A program made the position numbers and the translations under genes. 35,121 nucleotides of DNA from CAZUZS01 sp964624795 (GTDB lineage Bacteria; Calditrichota; Calditrichia; RBG-13-44-9), in contig CAZUZS010000056.1 of NCBI GenBank assembly GCA_964624795.1, forward strand, positions 1 through 35,121. The letters run 5' to 3'. This document shows positions 22,725 to 31,461 of the stretch, one piece after another. Positions within the stretch are counted from its first letter, which is position 1; every line of letters begins with the position of its first letter. Under the pieces are notes generated by a model, which saw only the letters and a program-made list of their open reading frames with translations, did no database searches and had not been told where the DNA came from.

Positions 22725-25700
22725 ATGCGCAAATCTTTAGTATTAGTTCTTTTTTTTGTTTCCGGTTTTACCGGGTTGGTCTATGAAATAATTTGGACAA
22801 GAATTTTCGGGCTGATTTTCGGAAATACAACTCTCGCCATCAGCACGGTGCTGGCGGCATTTATGCTTGGTCTGGCTCTTGGCAGCCGAAAATTTGGGAA
22901 AACCGGAGATCACCTGAAGAATCATTTGCGCACCTATGCGTTTCTGGAATTTGGAGTGGGACTCTGTGCTTTACTGATTCCTGGTTTGAAAGGCGGTCTG
23001 GAATCATTATTCGCTCTCATTCATCCGTCACTACAAAATCTTCCACTTCTTTTTTACCTGACAAAATTCGCGGTAGCATTCGCGGTGATGCTGCCCGCCA
23101 CTTTCCTTATGGGTGGAACTTTGCCGGTCATCAGTCATGTGGTGGTTACGCAGCGGGAGAAAATCGGTCTCGGATTCGGCATTCTGTACAGCGTTAACAC
23201 CTTCGGCGCGGTTTGCGGTACATTTCTTACCGCCTTTTTTCTGGTCCGCGCGTTGGGCGTTACTGAGTCCATATTTCTTGCAGCAGTTCTGAACATCCTC
23301 ATTGGAGTGGCCGCGTTTAGTATTTTCCGGTCTTCAGGAAAAGTCGACGCTGGCGAAGTGCAGATAACAACTTCCGAGGCGCCAAGACTTTCTTCGAAAT
23401 ATCGCCTTATTTTATGGATTATGGCGCTTTCCGGATTCGCAGCCCTCTCGTATGAAGTGCTCTGGAGCCGGCTCCTGGTGTTCCTGATGACCAACTCTGT
23501 TTATGCGTTTGCCGTAATGCTCACAACTTTTTTATTCGGCATCGCAGCCGGTTCGTATGTCGGCGGGAGAGTTGCGGATCGTTCCAAAACCCCCCATTCC
23601 TTGTTGGGATGGACGGAAATCGCCATTGGTGCGGCAGCCCTTTTAACCGGCTACCTGTTGATTCAATTGCCATCAATTCATCAGAAGATTTTAACGTTTG
23701 GCCCCGGAACGGGCTGGTGGGAGTTCAACGGGGTTCGCTTCCTGGAAGCTTTTATCGTTATGTTTCCGCCCACTTTCTTAATGGGCGTTGCTTTCCCGGT
23801 GGCCGGGAAAATTCTGGTGCCGGACCTTTCCCGGATGAGCGCTGGTTTGGGCTGGCTCTATTTCTACAACACCATCGGCGGGGTGTTTGGTTCTTTCCTC
23901 ACCGGTTTTATCTTCATCACGTTTTTTGGAACCTCGACCACCATGACAGCCGTGATTGTTATTAACTTTTCTCTTGGAATCGTTTTGCTGGCCAATCGTG
24001 GAAAAGCATTTTCCCGGAAAAACGCAGCCTATATCGCTTCTGGTGGAATCGCTGCATTTTTGCTGGCGTTGAGTTTTACCCCCAGCACCATATTTACTCC
24101 CCTTTATGCCTCTGTTGAGAAAGGGTATCCGATAATTGACCTTCGGGAGGGGATAGAGGGGACCGCGACTGTCCACGAGGCTGATTTGCCGATGCAGCAT
24201 ACCAAGCGGATCGACGTTGACGGTTTGAATGTGGCGGGAACCAGCTTCATGCTGCGGACGCTGCAAATATTGCAGGGAAATCTGCCCCAGTTTGTAAATC
24301 CCGGGGCACAGACGGTTTTGCAGATTGGTTTTGGCACCGGGCAGACATCCCACTCGGCGCTGCTGCATCCCATCAAAAATTTTACCCTGGTGGAGATTTC
24401 CCGCGATGTGATGGATTTGGCCAGACAGCATTTTTCAGAAATCAACAAAGGCGTGCTCAGCAATCCGCGCTTTCATTACATCATTCTGGATGGCAAAAAT
24501 TTCGTAAAATATACGCCCGAGAAATATGATGTCATCATGAACGACGCCAATTATGCAGTGGCCACTCCGAGTGCCAGCCTGTTTACCCGCGACCATTTCG
24601 AATACTGCCGGCGCAAACTCAAACCGGGCGGCATTTTGTCCACCTGGATGACCACCGACCTGGATCCAAATGATTTCGATATTGTCCTGAAAACTTTCCA
24701 GTCGGTGTTCCCTTATTCGCTGCTCTGGATGGCGCCCAATTGCATCAACAAGCAAGTGGTATTGATGGGTTCGACCGAGCCGATCAAAATTGATTTCCGG
24801 GAAATTGAGAAGAAGCTCTCCGATTCGCAGATTAAAAGTGACCTTGCGGCAATCAACATCAATTCCGCCTACGATCTGCTGGATTGCCTGGTGCTGGATT
24901 CCCGTGGAATCAGTGAGATCAGCAAAGGTGCGCCGCTGAACAGTGACGACCATCCCATCCTGGAATTTTCCAAACGGGCAATCCGCTCCAGGGACATGTG
25001 CGCTGCCCAAAATCTGGCAAAGATACTCACGCGCCGTCCGGATGTGAAAGGCCTTCTTGCAAACCTCCCGCAAGATTCGGCGGCAAGAAAGGATGTAGAG
25101 GAAAATCTGCGGCGTCATGATTTGGCCTCGCGCGAATTCCTGCAGGGAATGCTGGCGTTTTACCGGGGGCAGCCCAAAGATGGAATGGAGATACTGCTGA
25201 ACGGCTCGCGCCTGGTGCCGCAGAGCAAACTCGCCTCTCAATTCTTCAAAGATATGGATGTTGTAACCACCCAATTGATCGTGGCCGCCCAAAAAAAACC
25301 TGATAATCCGGAAGCACAGTTGCAGCTCGTCAGGCAGAGAATATCCCAATCCAATTACGAGGAAGCGCTTAAACAATTGCGGATGTTGAAAAGTCGTTTT
25401 GCTGACAATCCGCTCATTTACTACGAGAGTGCCCGCTGTTACCTCTCACAAACAAAACTGGACTCAGCAAAAATGGATCTGGAAAAATCGCTCGAATTGA
25501 ATCCCGGCATGTCCGGCTCCTGGTATTTCCTGGGGGAAATTTACCGGCGTCAAAATCGCTCAGAGAAAGCTTTGCAGGCATTTCGCAAGGCGCTGAACAT
25601 TGACCCGCGCATTTACGAAGCCCTCAACGGAAGTGCAGCAGTTTACAAATCGCAGGGAGATTTTTCCCGCGCGGCAGATCTTTTTCGTCAATCCCTCCAG

Positions 25701-26177
25701 CAAATGGAGTATCAGCCGGAAGTGGCAGCGGAGTTGGGGGATTGCTACCTGAAGTTGAAAGACTATCCCCAGGCGGTGGATCAGTACAATAAAGCACTTT
25801 CCATGGGCAATGCGTCGGGCAAAGTGCTCTTTAACATGGGGAACGCTTTTTTGCTCTACGGTCGTTATGATGATGCAGAAAGTTGCTTTGAAAATGCCCT
25901 GTCCCGGGATGATTCCAATCCGGAGATCTACTACAACCTGGGAAATCTTCATGCGATGCAGGACCAGTTCAGCCGGGCAATTCCGTTCTATAAAAAGGCT
26001 ATCGCGCTCAACAAGAGTGAACCTGATTACTTTAATAATCTCGCCCTGTGCTACCGCCGGACGGGGCAAATTCGCCAGGCTCTAGCAGTGTTCGAAGAAG
26101 GCTTGCAACTGTATCCCGATTCCCGGCTGTTGGTGAAAAATGCAGAGGAAACAAAAAAATCAACTATAATGAAATAA
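22725..26177 (+). CDS. Polytopic membrane spermidine-synthase-like methyltransferase fold fused to TPR repeats
   Basis: This is a giant protein of about 1150 residues. Residues about 1-455 form 12-14 membrane helices in two similar halves; 'FVSGFTGLVYEIIWTRIFGL' and 'ALSGFAALSYEVLWSRLLVF' are the two half starts, a hallmark of the membrane-bound SpeE-like family. A Rossmann domain follows, about 500-700, with 'VLQIGFGTGQTSHSALL', 'LVEISRDVMDLARQHF', 'NPRFHYIILDGKNFV' and 'YDVIMNDANYA', matching the spermidine-synthase/methyltransferase ligand site. From about 760 to the end there are eight or more TPR units ('AWYFLGEIYRRQ'-like motifs, 'NPEIYYNLGNLHAMQ'). Members of this group are widespread but their substrate is not established; true polyamine synthesis is uncertain here. 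Start 22725 (GGGG upstream) begins just before the first helix. Probably not part of the sugar pathway. Confidence 0.85.
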   Translation: MRKSLVLVLFFVSGFTGLVYEIIWTRIFGLIFGNTTLAISTVLAAFMLGLALGSRKFGKTGDHLKNHLRTYAFLEFGVGLCALLIPGLKGGLESLFALIHPSLQNLPLLFYLTKFAVAFAVMLPATFLMGGTLPVISHVVVTQREKIGLGFGILYSVNTFGAVCGTFLTAFFLVRALGVTESIFLAAVLNILIGVAAFSIFRSSGKVDAGEVQITTSEAPRLSSKYRLILWIMALSGFAALSYEVLWSRLLVFLMTNSVYAFAVMLTTFLFGIAAGSYVGGRVADRSKTPHSLLGWTEIAIGAAALLTGYLLIQLPSIHQKILTFGPGTGWWEFNGVRFLEAFIVMFPPTFLMGVAFPVAGKILVPDLSRMSAGLGWLYFYNTIGGVFGSFLTGFIFITFFGTSTTMTAVIVINFSLGIVLLANRGKAFSRKNAAYIASGGIAAFLLALSFTPSTIFTPLYASVEKGYPIIDLREGIEGTATVHEADLPMQHTKRIDVDGLNVAGTSFMLRTLQILQGNLPQFVNPGAQTVLQIGFGTGQTSHSALLHPIKNFTLVEISRDVMDLARQHFSEINKGVLSNPRFHYIILDGKNFVKYTPEKYDVIMNDANYAVATPSASLFTRDHFEYCRRKLKPGGILSTWMTTDLDPNDFDIVLKTFQSVFPYSLLWMAPNCINKQVVLMGSTEPIKIDFREIEKKLSDSQIKSDLAAININSAYDLLDCLVLDSRGISEISKGAPLNSDDHPILEFSKRAIRSRDMCAAQNLAKILTRRPDVKGLLANLPQDSAARKDVEENLRRHDLASREFLQGMLAFYRGQPKDGMEILLNGSRLVPQSKLASQFFKDMDVVTTQLIVAAQKKPDNPEAQLQLVRQRISQSNYEEALKQLRMLKSRFADNPLIYYESARCYLSQTKLDSAKMDLEKSLELNPGMSGSWYFLGEIYRRQNRSEKALQAFRKALNIDPRIYEALNGSAAVYKSQGDFSRAADLFRQSLQQMEYQPEVAAELGDCYLKLKDYPQAVDQYNKALSMGNASGKVLFNMGNAFLLYGRYDDAESCFENALSRDDSNPEIYYNLGNLHAMQDQFSRAIPFYKKAIALNKSEPDYFNNLALCYRRTGQIRQALAVFEEGLQLYPDSRLLVKNAEETKKSTIMK

Positions 26178-26195
26178 CTCTCCTGAGAGGCAAAC

Positions 26196-26822
26196 ATGAC
26201 ACTAAAAGATTTGAGAAATCTCAGTATTTTCTTTGCATTTCTTTTGCTGCTGAATTGCGCCGGTTCTAAAAAATTTGCCACCGAGGCGCCGCAGCCGGGA
26301 AAGTCCTTGCTGGTGGGCGCAATACTGGTGGAAAATGATGGGCTGGAAGATGTCTATGAAGCCAAAACCGCCAATATCACGGTGGTAATTGTGGGTAAAT
26401 CTGAGGAAAATGGCAAAGAAGTCACCAAAGGATATCGTGTCAAAACAAATGCAGATGGCTATTATATGATCCAGAATGTTCCGACCGGCGCTTATGTGAT
26501 AAAAGGCATCGAGGTGGATTTGGGATATGAAAGCCGGCTGATTATTTCATCCCGCTGGCAGGGAAATTCTCAATATTACTATACCGGTGACATGATGATC
26601 GATTACAATGTTCGCGCCTGGCCGCCACCCACGGACAAGAGGGTGATCGATATGCAAATCCGCTATTTCAAAATCGATGCTTCGCAGGTCATTCAGTACC
26701 AGGATATAAAATCTCTAACAGATGCGAAGTTAGCTGTTCGTAACAACACCTACACCATGGCCGATCCGGTAACCTATTTTCGCCAAAAATTCCCGGATTG
26801 GGGATGGTTCCAAAACAATTAG
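26196..26822 (+). CDS. Small lipoprotein with carboxypeptidase-regulatory-like domain
   Basis: This is a 208-residue lipoprotein with lipobox 'LLLLNCAG'. The segment 'YRVKTNADGYYMIQNVPTGA' and 'YVIKGIEVDLGYES' is the core of a CarboxypepD_reg/SdrD_B-like beta-sandwich, of the same type as the domain at the front of the TonB receptor. The C-terminal part is rich in aromatic residues and has no family I recognise. It begins 18 bases after the giant TPR protein with AGAGG upstream, so the two are probably co-transcribed. Its function is unknown. Confidence 0.75.
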   Translation: MTLKDLRNLSIFFAFLLLLNCAGSKKFATEAPQPGKSLLVGAILVENDGLEDVYEAKTANITVVIVGKSEENGKEVTKGYRVKTNADGYYMIQNVPTGAYVIKGIEVDLGYESRLIISSRWQGNSQYYYTGDMMIDYNVRAWPPPTDKRVIDMQIRYFKIDASQVIQYQDIKSLTDAKLAVRNNTYTMADPVTYFRQKFPDWGWFQNN

Positions 26823-26975
26823 TTCGAAATAAAGGAATCCGGTTCCGGTAAATGCGAGATGGAGGCGGATCGTTATTGAGAAATGAACATGAAATCACAG
26901 CTTAGAAAAATACCTTAGACCAAAATAAGTACTATTTTACAATCAATGAATATTTCTAATGAATGGAGGCCCCGA

Positions 26976-28070
26976 ATGTCCAAATTCTTTAAAAATGGCT
27001 TTAATTTTTCATTCGTAATCGCGTTCCTGTTGTTTGCCTTTAGTCTTTCCCTGGCGCAGAGCAATCCCGACAATCTGTTGCTGAAAAACTATCGCCCAAA
27101 CTCAATTTACAAAGTCCCGAGCACCCAAATTGCTAAAGCGAAATATACGGTGATCGATATGCACTCTCATCCCTATGCAGAGAGCGTCGCCGATGTCGAT
27201 CAATGGGTCAAGAACATGGATGCGGTAGGCATTCAAAAAACGATTCTGCTCAGCCACGCCATCGGTGCCAAGTTTGATTCCCTCTATGCAGTCTACTCCA
27301 AATATCCCGATCGGTTTGAATTGTGGTGCGGATTTGATTATACCGGTTATGACAAACCGGGCTACGGGCCCGCGGCGGTAGCCGAACTGGAACGTTGCTA
27401 TAAAATTGGTGCCAGAGGAGTAGGCGAGTTGGGAGATAAAGGAAAAGGTCTGTTCTATTGCACTCCAAAAGCGTATGGAATGCACCTCGATGATCCACGG
27501 ATGGATCCCCTTCTGGAAAAATGTGCCGAGTTGGGAATGCCAGTGAATATTCATGTGGCGGATCCCATCTGGATGTACGAACCGATGGATTCAACCAACG
27601 ACGGGCTGATGAATGCCTACGACTGGCGTCTGGATAACCAGCCTGGCATTGTGGGACACGACGGCATGGTCGATATCCTGGAAAACGCCGTGAAACGTCA
27701 TCCCAAAACTACTTTTGTGGCCTGCCATTTTGCCAATTGTTCTAACGATTTGAATAAGCTCGGGGCGCTTCTGGATAAATATCCCAATCTTTACGCGGAC
27801 ATCTCCGCACGGTACGCCGAAACCGCACCCATTCCCCGGTTTACGAAGGCCTTCTATCAAAAATACCAGGACCGGCTGCTATACGGCACCGACATGGGAT
27901 TCGACACAAGGATGTACCGGATCACTTTCCGGATTCTCGAAACCAACGACGAGCACTTCTACGAAATCGGGCAATTCGGTTACCATTGGGCATTGAATGG
28001 TTTCGGATTGCCGGACGAAGTGCTTGAAAAAATTTACCGCGACAACGCGTTGAAAGTCCTGAAAAAGTAG
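26976..28070 (+). CDS. Exported amidohydrolase (amidohydro_2 / COG2159 type)
   Basis: This is a TIM-barrel metal-dependent hydrolase of about 364 residues with a cleavable signal ('FSFVIAFLLFAFSLSLAQ'). Expected metal ligands are all visible: HxH in 'IDMHSHPYAES', His in 'PVNIHVADP', His in 'TTFVACHFANCSN', and Asp in 'LYGTDMGFD'. The family cleaves C-N, C-O or C-C bonds (lactonase, deacetylase and decarboxylase members are known), so the exact substrate cannot be read from the sequence. GGAGG lies 6 bases before the ATG at 26976; the ATG at 26946 lacks a site. It heads the run of exported hydrolases and lies 49 bases upstream of a GH36-like lipoprotein. Action in the periplasm or outside the cell is expected, since it has a signal but no lipobox. 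Confidence 0.88.
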   Translation: MSKFFKNGFNFSFVIAFLLFAFSLSLAQSNPDNLLLKNYRPNSIYKVPSTQIAKAKYTVIDMHSHPYAESVADVDQWVKNMDAVGIQKTILLSHAIGAKFDSLYAVYSKYPDRFELWCGFDYTGYDKPGYGPAAVAELERCYKIGARGVGELGDKGKGLFYCTPKAYGMHLDDPRMDPLLEKCAELGMPVNIHVADPIWMYEPMDSTNDGLMNAYDWRLDNQPGIVGHDGMVDILENAVKRHPKTTFVACHFANCSNDLNKLGALLDKYPNLYADISARYAETAPIPRFTKAFYQKYQDRLLYGTDMGFDTRMYRITFRILETNDEHFYEIGQFGYHWALNGFGLPDEVLEKIYRDNALKVLKK

Positions 28071-28119
28071 AATAGTTGATATATTCATGTCAGGCAAACA
28101 AAAAACAGCGGGTGAGTCA

Positions 28120-30288
28120 ATGATAACGAAAGTTGTGTTTGCGACTTTGACAATAGTGCTTTTTATTTTTTCCGGATGTTCGCGCTCCGGAGAGGAGGGT
28201 GCTATCACATTTAAATCGAATAATGATGGCAGCATTTCCCTTGGGAATTCAAAAATACAACTGCGCTTCGACAAGCAGATGCATGAAGCTGTCTCGCAGG
28301 GCTCTGAAGCAGTATCTCTCACTGCTGCGGAGTCTGGGCGGCCGGCGCATTTCATCGTGCTTAATGGCAAGGAAATAACAGATTTTAAGATGGATGTGTC
28401 TCATGTGCAATACACCGGCATTCAGACCCAATTTGGAAAAGGGAAGCGCCTTGTGCTAAAAGGAATCGCAAATGGACCGGATAATTCGCGTATCGAAAAA
28501 ACGCTGACTGTAGAACTGTATGAGGACTATCCCAACGCGGCTATATCGCATGCCACCTACCGGAACCTGGGAGATACGGAACTGCATATCGACCGGGTTT
28601 ACAGCGATTTTCACCGGCTGGATGCAACCCTGGCCGGAGATGCCCAAAATCCCTGGTCCTTCTGGTCGTTCCAGGGAAGTGCGCTGGCCTGGGGAAAAGA
28701 TTACATCTTTCCACTTCGTGCGCATTCCTTTAGCCGGAACTGGATGGGAACGCAGGCAAAGACAAAGGAAGGCGGCGGAGTCCCGGTGGTGGATCTCTGG
28801 ACAAAGAAAACCGGTTTGGCAGTGACCCACCTGGAAACCAAGCCCCAACTGGTGTCCTTCCCGGTGAAGGTGGCCGATGACAACAGGGTGGAAGTTGCCC
28901 TCGAAAGAGAAGTAGATCAACCGCTGGCTCCGGGTGGTGTTTACGAAACGCTTAGAACCGCGGTCATTGTTCACAACGGGGACTACTTCGACGCGCTCCG
29001 AACCTTTACAAATCTAATGGCGGCTCAGGGTGTCCGGATGCAGAAACCGTCACCAGAGGCATACTCGGCTATCTGGTGCGGCTGGGGTTACCAGTCCGAT
29101 TTTACTCCGGATGATATCCTCAAGACCTTGCCCAAATTAAAAGAAATGGGGATCCGCTGGGTGGTGATCGATGATCGTTGGTTCGACCGTTACGGCGACT
29201 GGAATGTACGCAAGGCGACTTTCCCCGGCGGAGAAAAGCAAATGAAACAACTGGTGCACACGCTGCACCAGCAGGGATTTAAAGTAAAAATATGGTGGAC
29301 TCCCACAAATGCACAACCGGCTGCGGACTTTGGAGAATGGCCTTCGGCAACGCCAGGATCCGCCGAGGTGGTGAAGCAGCACCCCGATTGGTTCGTGATG
29401 AATAAGGATGGGAGTTATCCTACCGACAATCGTAAAATGTACAATTTCTGTCCCTCGGTGCCGGAAGTGCAGGAATATATTCGCAAGCTGACAACCCGTT
29501 TCATCAGGGACTGGGATTTCGATGGCCATAAGCTGGACGCATTTTGGACAGTGCCGGCCTGCTACAACCCGGCGCACCATCACGCCTATCCGGATCAGTC
29601 CAATGAGGATGTGCCGATTCTGCTGAAAATCGTCTATGAGACCACCCGGTCGCTGAAGCCGGATGCCGTCACGGAAATCTGCAATTGCGGAACGGCACAG
29701 GATTTTTACCAGGCAGCCTACATCGATCAGCCGGTAACCGCCGATCCGATAAGCTCGGCACAGGTTCGCCGGCGCATCAAAACCTTCAAAGCCCTGATGG
29801 GTCCCCGCGCTGCCGCCTACGCCGATCATGTTGAGCTTACCAAGATCGATACTGTCACCTGGCGGGAAACCGGGCAGGATTTTGCTTCAGCAGTGGGAAC
29901 CGGCGCGGTGGTCGGCAGCAAATTCACCTGGCCGGGTGGCCCCGAAGATACCCGCCTGACGCCGCAAAAGGAGGAGCGCTGGAAAAAGTGGTTCTCACTT
30001 TATAATCAAAAAATGCTGAGCAAAGATGAATATTTAAATCTTTATGATATAGCGTTCGATAGACCGGAAACACATGTGGTTCAAAAAGGAGACACGCTTT
30101 ACTACGCGTTTTATGCAGATTCCTGGAACGGCCCGGTAGAATTGCGCGGCCTGAAAAATACCAACTACAAATTATATGATTATGTGAACCAACGCGAGCT
30201 GGGGAGCGTTTCGGGCCCTAACGCCGAATTCTCCCCGAAGTTTGATGAGTACCTGCTGGTGGAGTGTTCCCCGGTGAAGCCGGAATAG
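28120..30288 (+). CDS. GH36-like alpha-galactosidase-type glycosidase, lipoprotein (copy 1)
   Basis: This is a lipoprotein of about 722 residues (lipobox 'LFIFSGC'). A beta-sandwich N-terminal region is followed by a GH36/raffinose-synthase-type TIM barrel: 'AIWCGWGYQSDFTPDDILKT', 'WVVIDDRWFDRYGDW', 'VKIWWTP', 'DFDGHKLDAFW', 'VTEICNCGTAQDFYQA', 'TADPISSAQVRRRIKTFKAL'. By alignment with the family, Asp473 (K-L-D) is the probable nucleophile and Asp542 (A-D-P) the acid/base. The C-terminal 'GPVELRGLKNTNYKLYDY' is a small beta domain. GH36 members release terminal alpha-galactose or alpha-GalNAc. The usual D-D-G-W-Q is D-D-R-W-F here. Start 28120 has GGTGAG upstream and makes the signal peptide normal. 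It is paralogous to the last gene of the window. Confidence 0.83.
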   Translation: MITKVVFATLTIVLFIFSGCSRSGEEGAITFKSNNDGSISLGNSKIQLRFDKQMHEAVSQGSEAVSLTAAESGRPAHFIVLNGKEITDFKMDVSHVQYTGIQTQFGKGKRLVLKGIANGPDNSRIEKTLTVELYEDYPNAAISHATYRNLGDTELHIDRVYSDFHRLDATLAGDAQNPWSFWSFQGSALAWGKDYIFPLRAHSFSRNWMGTQAKTKEGGGVPVVDLWTKKTGLAVTHLETKPQLVSFPVKVADDNRVEVALEREVDQPLAPGGVYETLRTAVIVHNGDYFDALRTFTNLMAAQGVRMQKPSPEAYSAIWCGWGYQSDFTPDDILKTLPKLKEMGIRWVVIDDRWFDRYGDWNVRKATFPGGEKQMKQLVHTLHQQGFKVKIWWTPTNAQPAADFGEWPSATPGSAEVVKQHPDWFVMNKDGSYPTDNRKMYNFCPSVPEVQEYIRKLTTRFIRDWDFDGHKLDAFWTVPACYNPAHHHAYPDQSNEDVPILLKIVYETTRSLKPDAVTEICNCGTAQDFYQAAYIDQPVTADPISSAQVRRRIKTFKALMGPRAAAYADHVELTKIDTVTWRETGQDFASAVGTGAVVGSKFTWPGGPEDTRLTPQKEERWKKWFSLYNQKMLSKDEYLNLYDIAFDRPETHVVQKGDTLYYAFYADSWNGPVELRGLKNTNYKLYDYVNQRELGSVSGPNAEFSPKFDEYLLVECSPVKPE

Positions 30289-30325
30289 ATTATAAAAATC
30301 GTTATTTTGAGAAGGAGACATTTCT

Positions 30326-31438
30326 ATGATTAACAGCAAATTATTCCGCATGAAGCGGATGGCTACTATTTTCCTTTCAATCCTGTTGCTCTCGCTTGTT
30401 GCCTGTTCGACGCAGCCGGATCATTTTAGCATGGCGGATTTTGCTACCGTTCAAAAAATAGATGCGCACGTTCATGTCAATTCAACGGATCCCGCTTTCA
30501 TCGACCAGGCCAAAGCGGATAATTTCCGACTGCTTACCATCAACACAGATTATTCCGATTTTCCACCGGTAAAAACGCAGCAGGAAATTGCTGTGGCTGA
30601 TCTGAAAGCTTACCCGGAACGTATTGCTTATGCCTCAACTTTTCTGATGGAAGGATGGGATAACCCCGGGTGGACAGAAAAAACTATCCGGCATCTGGAC
30701 AGCACCTTTGCTGAAGGCGCGATCGCCGTCAAGGTATGGAAAAATATCGGAATGGCATTTCGCGACAAGGACAGTAATCTGGTGATGATAGACGATCCCG
30801 GATTTGATCCGATCTTCGCCCACCTGCAGCAAAAAAATATACGCCTGATTGGCCACCAGGGTGAGCCCAAAAACTGCTGGCTGCCCATCGACCAGATGAC
30901 TGTCAACAACGACAAGGGCTATTTCAAACACCATCCGCAATATCACATGTACTTGCACCCGGAAATGCCATCTTACGAAGATCAGATGGCTGCCCGTGAC
31001 CGCATGTTAGAGAAAAACATGAATTTGAAATTTATGGGGGCGCACCTGGCCAGTCTTGAATGGAGCGTTGACGAAATCGCCAAATTTCTGGATCGTTTCC
31101 CCAATGCTGTTGTAGATATGGCAGCCCGGATGGGGCAGGTGCAATACCAGTCGCAGCGCGACAGGGAAAAAGTGCGGCAATTTTTTATTAAATACCAGGA
31201 TCGTATTTTGTATGCTACCGACGAGACGCAGGAGCCCGATGCGAATTCGCAGGAGTTCAAATCGGGTGTTCACAGGAGATGGCTGCGGGACTGGAAATAT
31301 CTGAACACAGATTCCACCATGCAGGTGCCCGAGTTGGATGATCCGTTCCAGGGGCTGGCCCTGCCCAGAACCGTGGTTAAGAAGATATATTTCTTAAATG
31401 CAGTGAAGGCTTTTCCCGGTGCCTGGAAGAAAGACTAA
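30326..31438 (+). CDS. Amidohydrolase-family lipoprotein
   Basis: This is a 370-residue lipoprotein (lipobox 'LLSLVAC') with an amidohydro_2-type TIM barrel: HxH in 'KIDAHVHVNST', His in 'RLIGHQGEP', His in 'KFMGAHLASLEW', and Asp in 'ILYATDETQEPD'. All metal ligands are therefore present, suggesting an active enzyme at the outer membrane. It is clearly distinct from the amidohydrolase at 26976-28070 although of the same superfamily. GAAGGAGA sits before the ATG. It lies 37 bases after the GH36-like copy 1 and 23 bases before the metallophosphoesterase, in an obvious operon. Reaction unknown; removal of an acyl or lactone group from sugars is one reasonable guess. Confidence 0.86.
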   Translation: MINSKLFRMKRMATIFLSILLLSLVACSTQPDHFSMADFATVQKIDAHVHVNSTDPAFIDQAKADNFRLLTINTDYSDFPPVKTQQEIAVADLKAYPERIAYASTFLMEGWDNPGWTEKTIRHLDSTFAEGAIAVKVWKNIGMAFRDKDSNLVMIDDPGFDPIFAHLQQKNIRLIGHQGEPKNCWLPIDQMTVNNDKGYFKHHPQYHMYLHPEMPSYEDQMAARDRMLEKNMNLKFMGAHLASLEWSVDEIAKFLDRFPNAVVDMAARMGQVQYQSQRDREKVRQFFIKYQDRILYATDETQEPDANSQEFKSGVHRRWLRDWKYLNTDSTMQVPELDDPFQGLALPRTVVKKIYFLNAVKAFPGAWKKD

Positions 31439-31461
31439 CTCGTGGTAAATGGTGATCAAAT

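Noticed and set aside
28087..28119. Upstream start for GH36-like copy 1
   Set aside because: There is no ribosome site before 28087, and the extra residues only lengthen the signal n-region; 28120 has GGTGAG in place.
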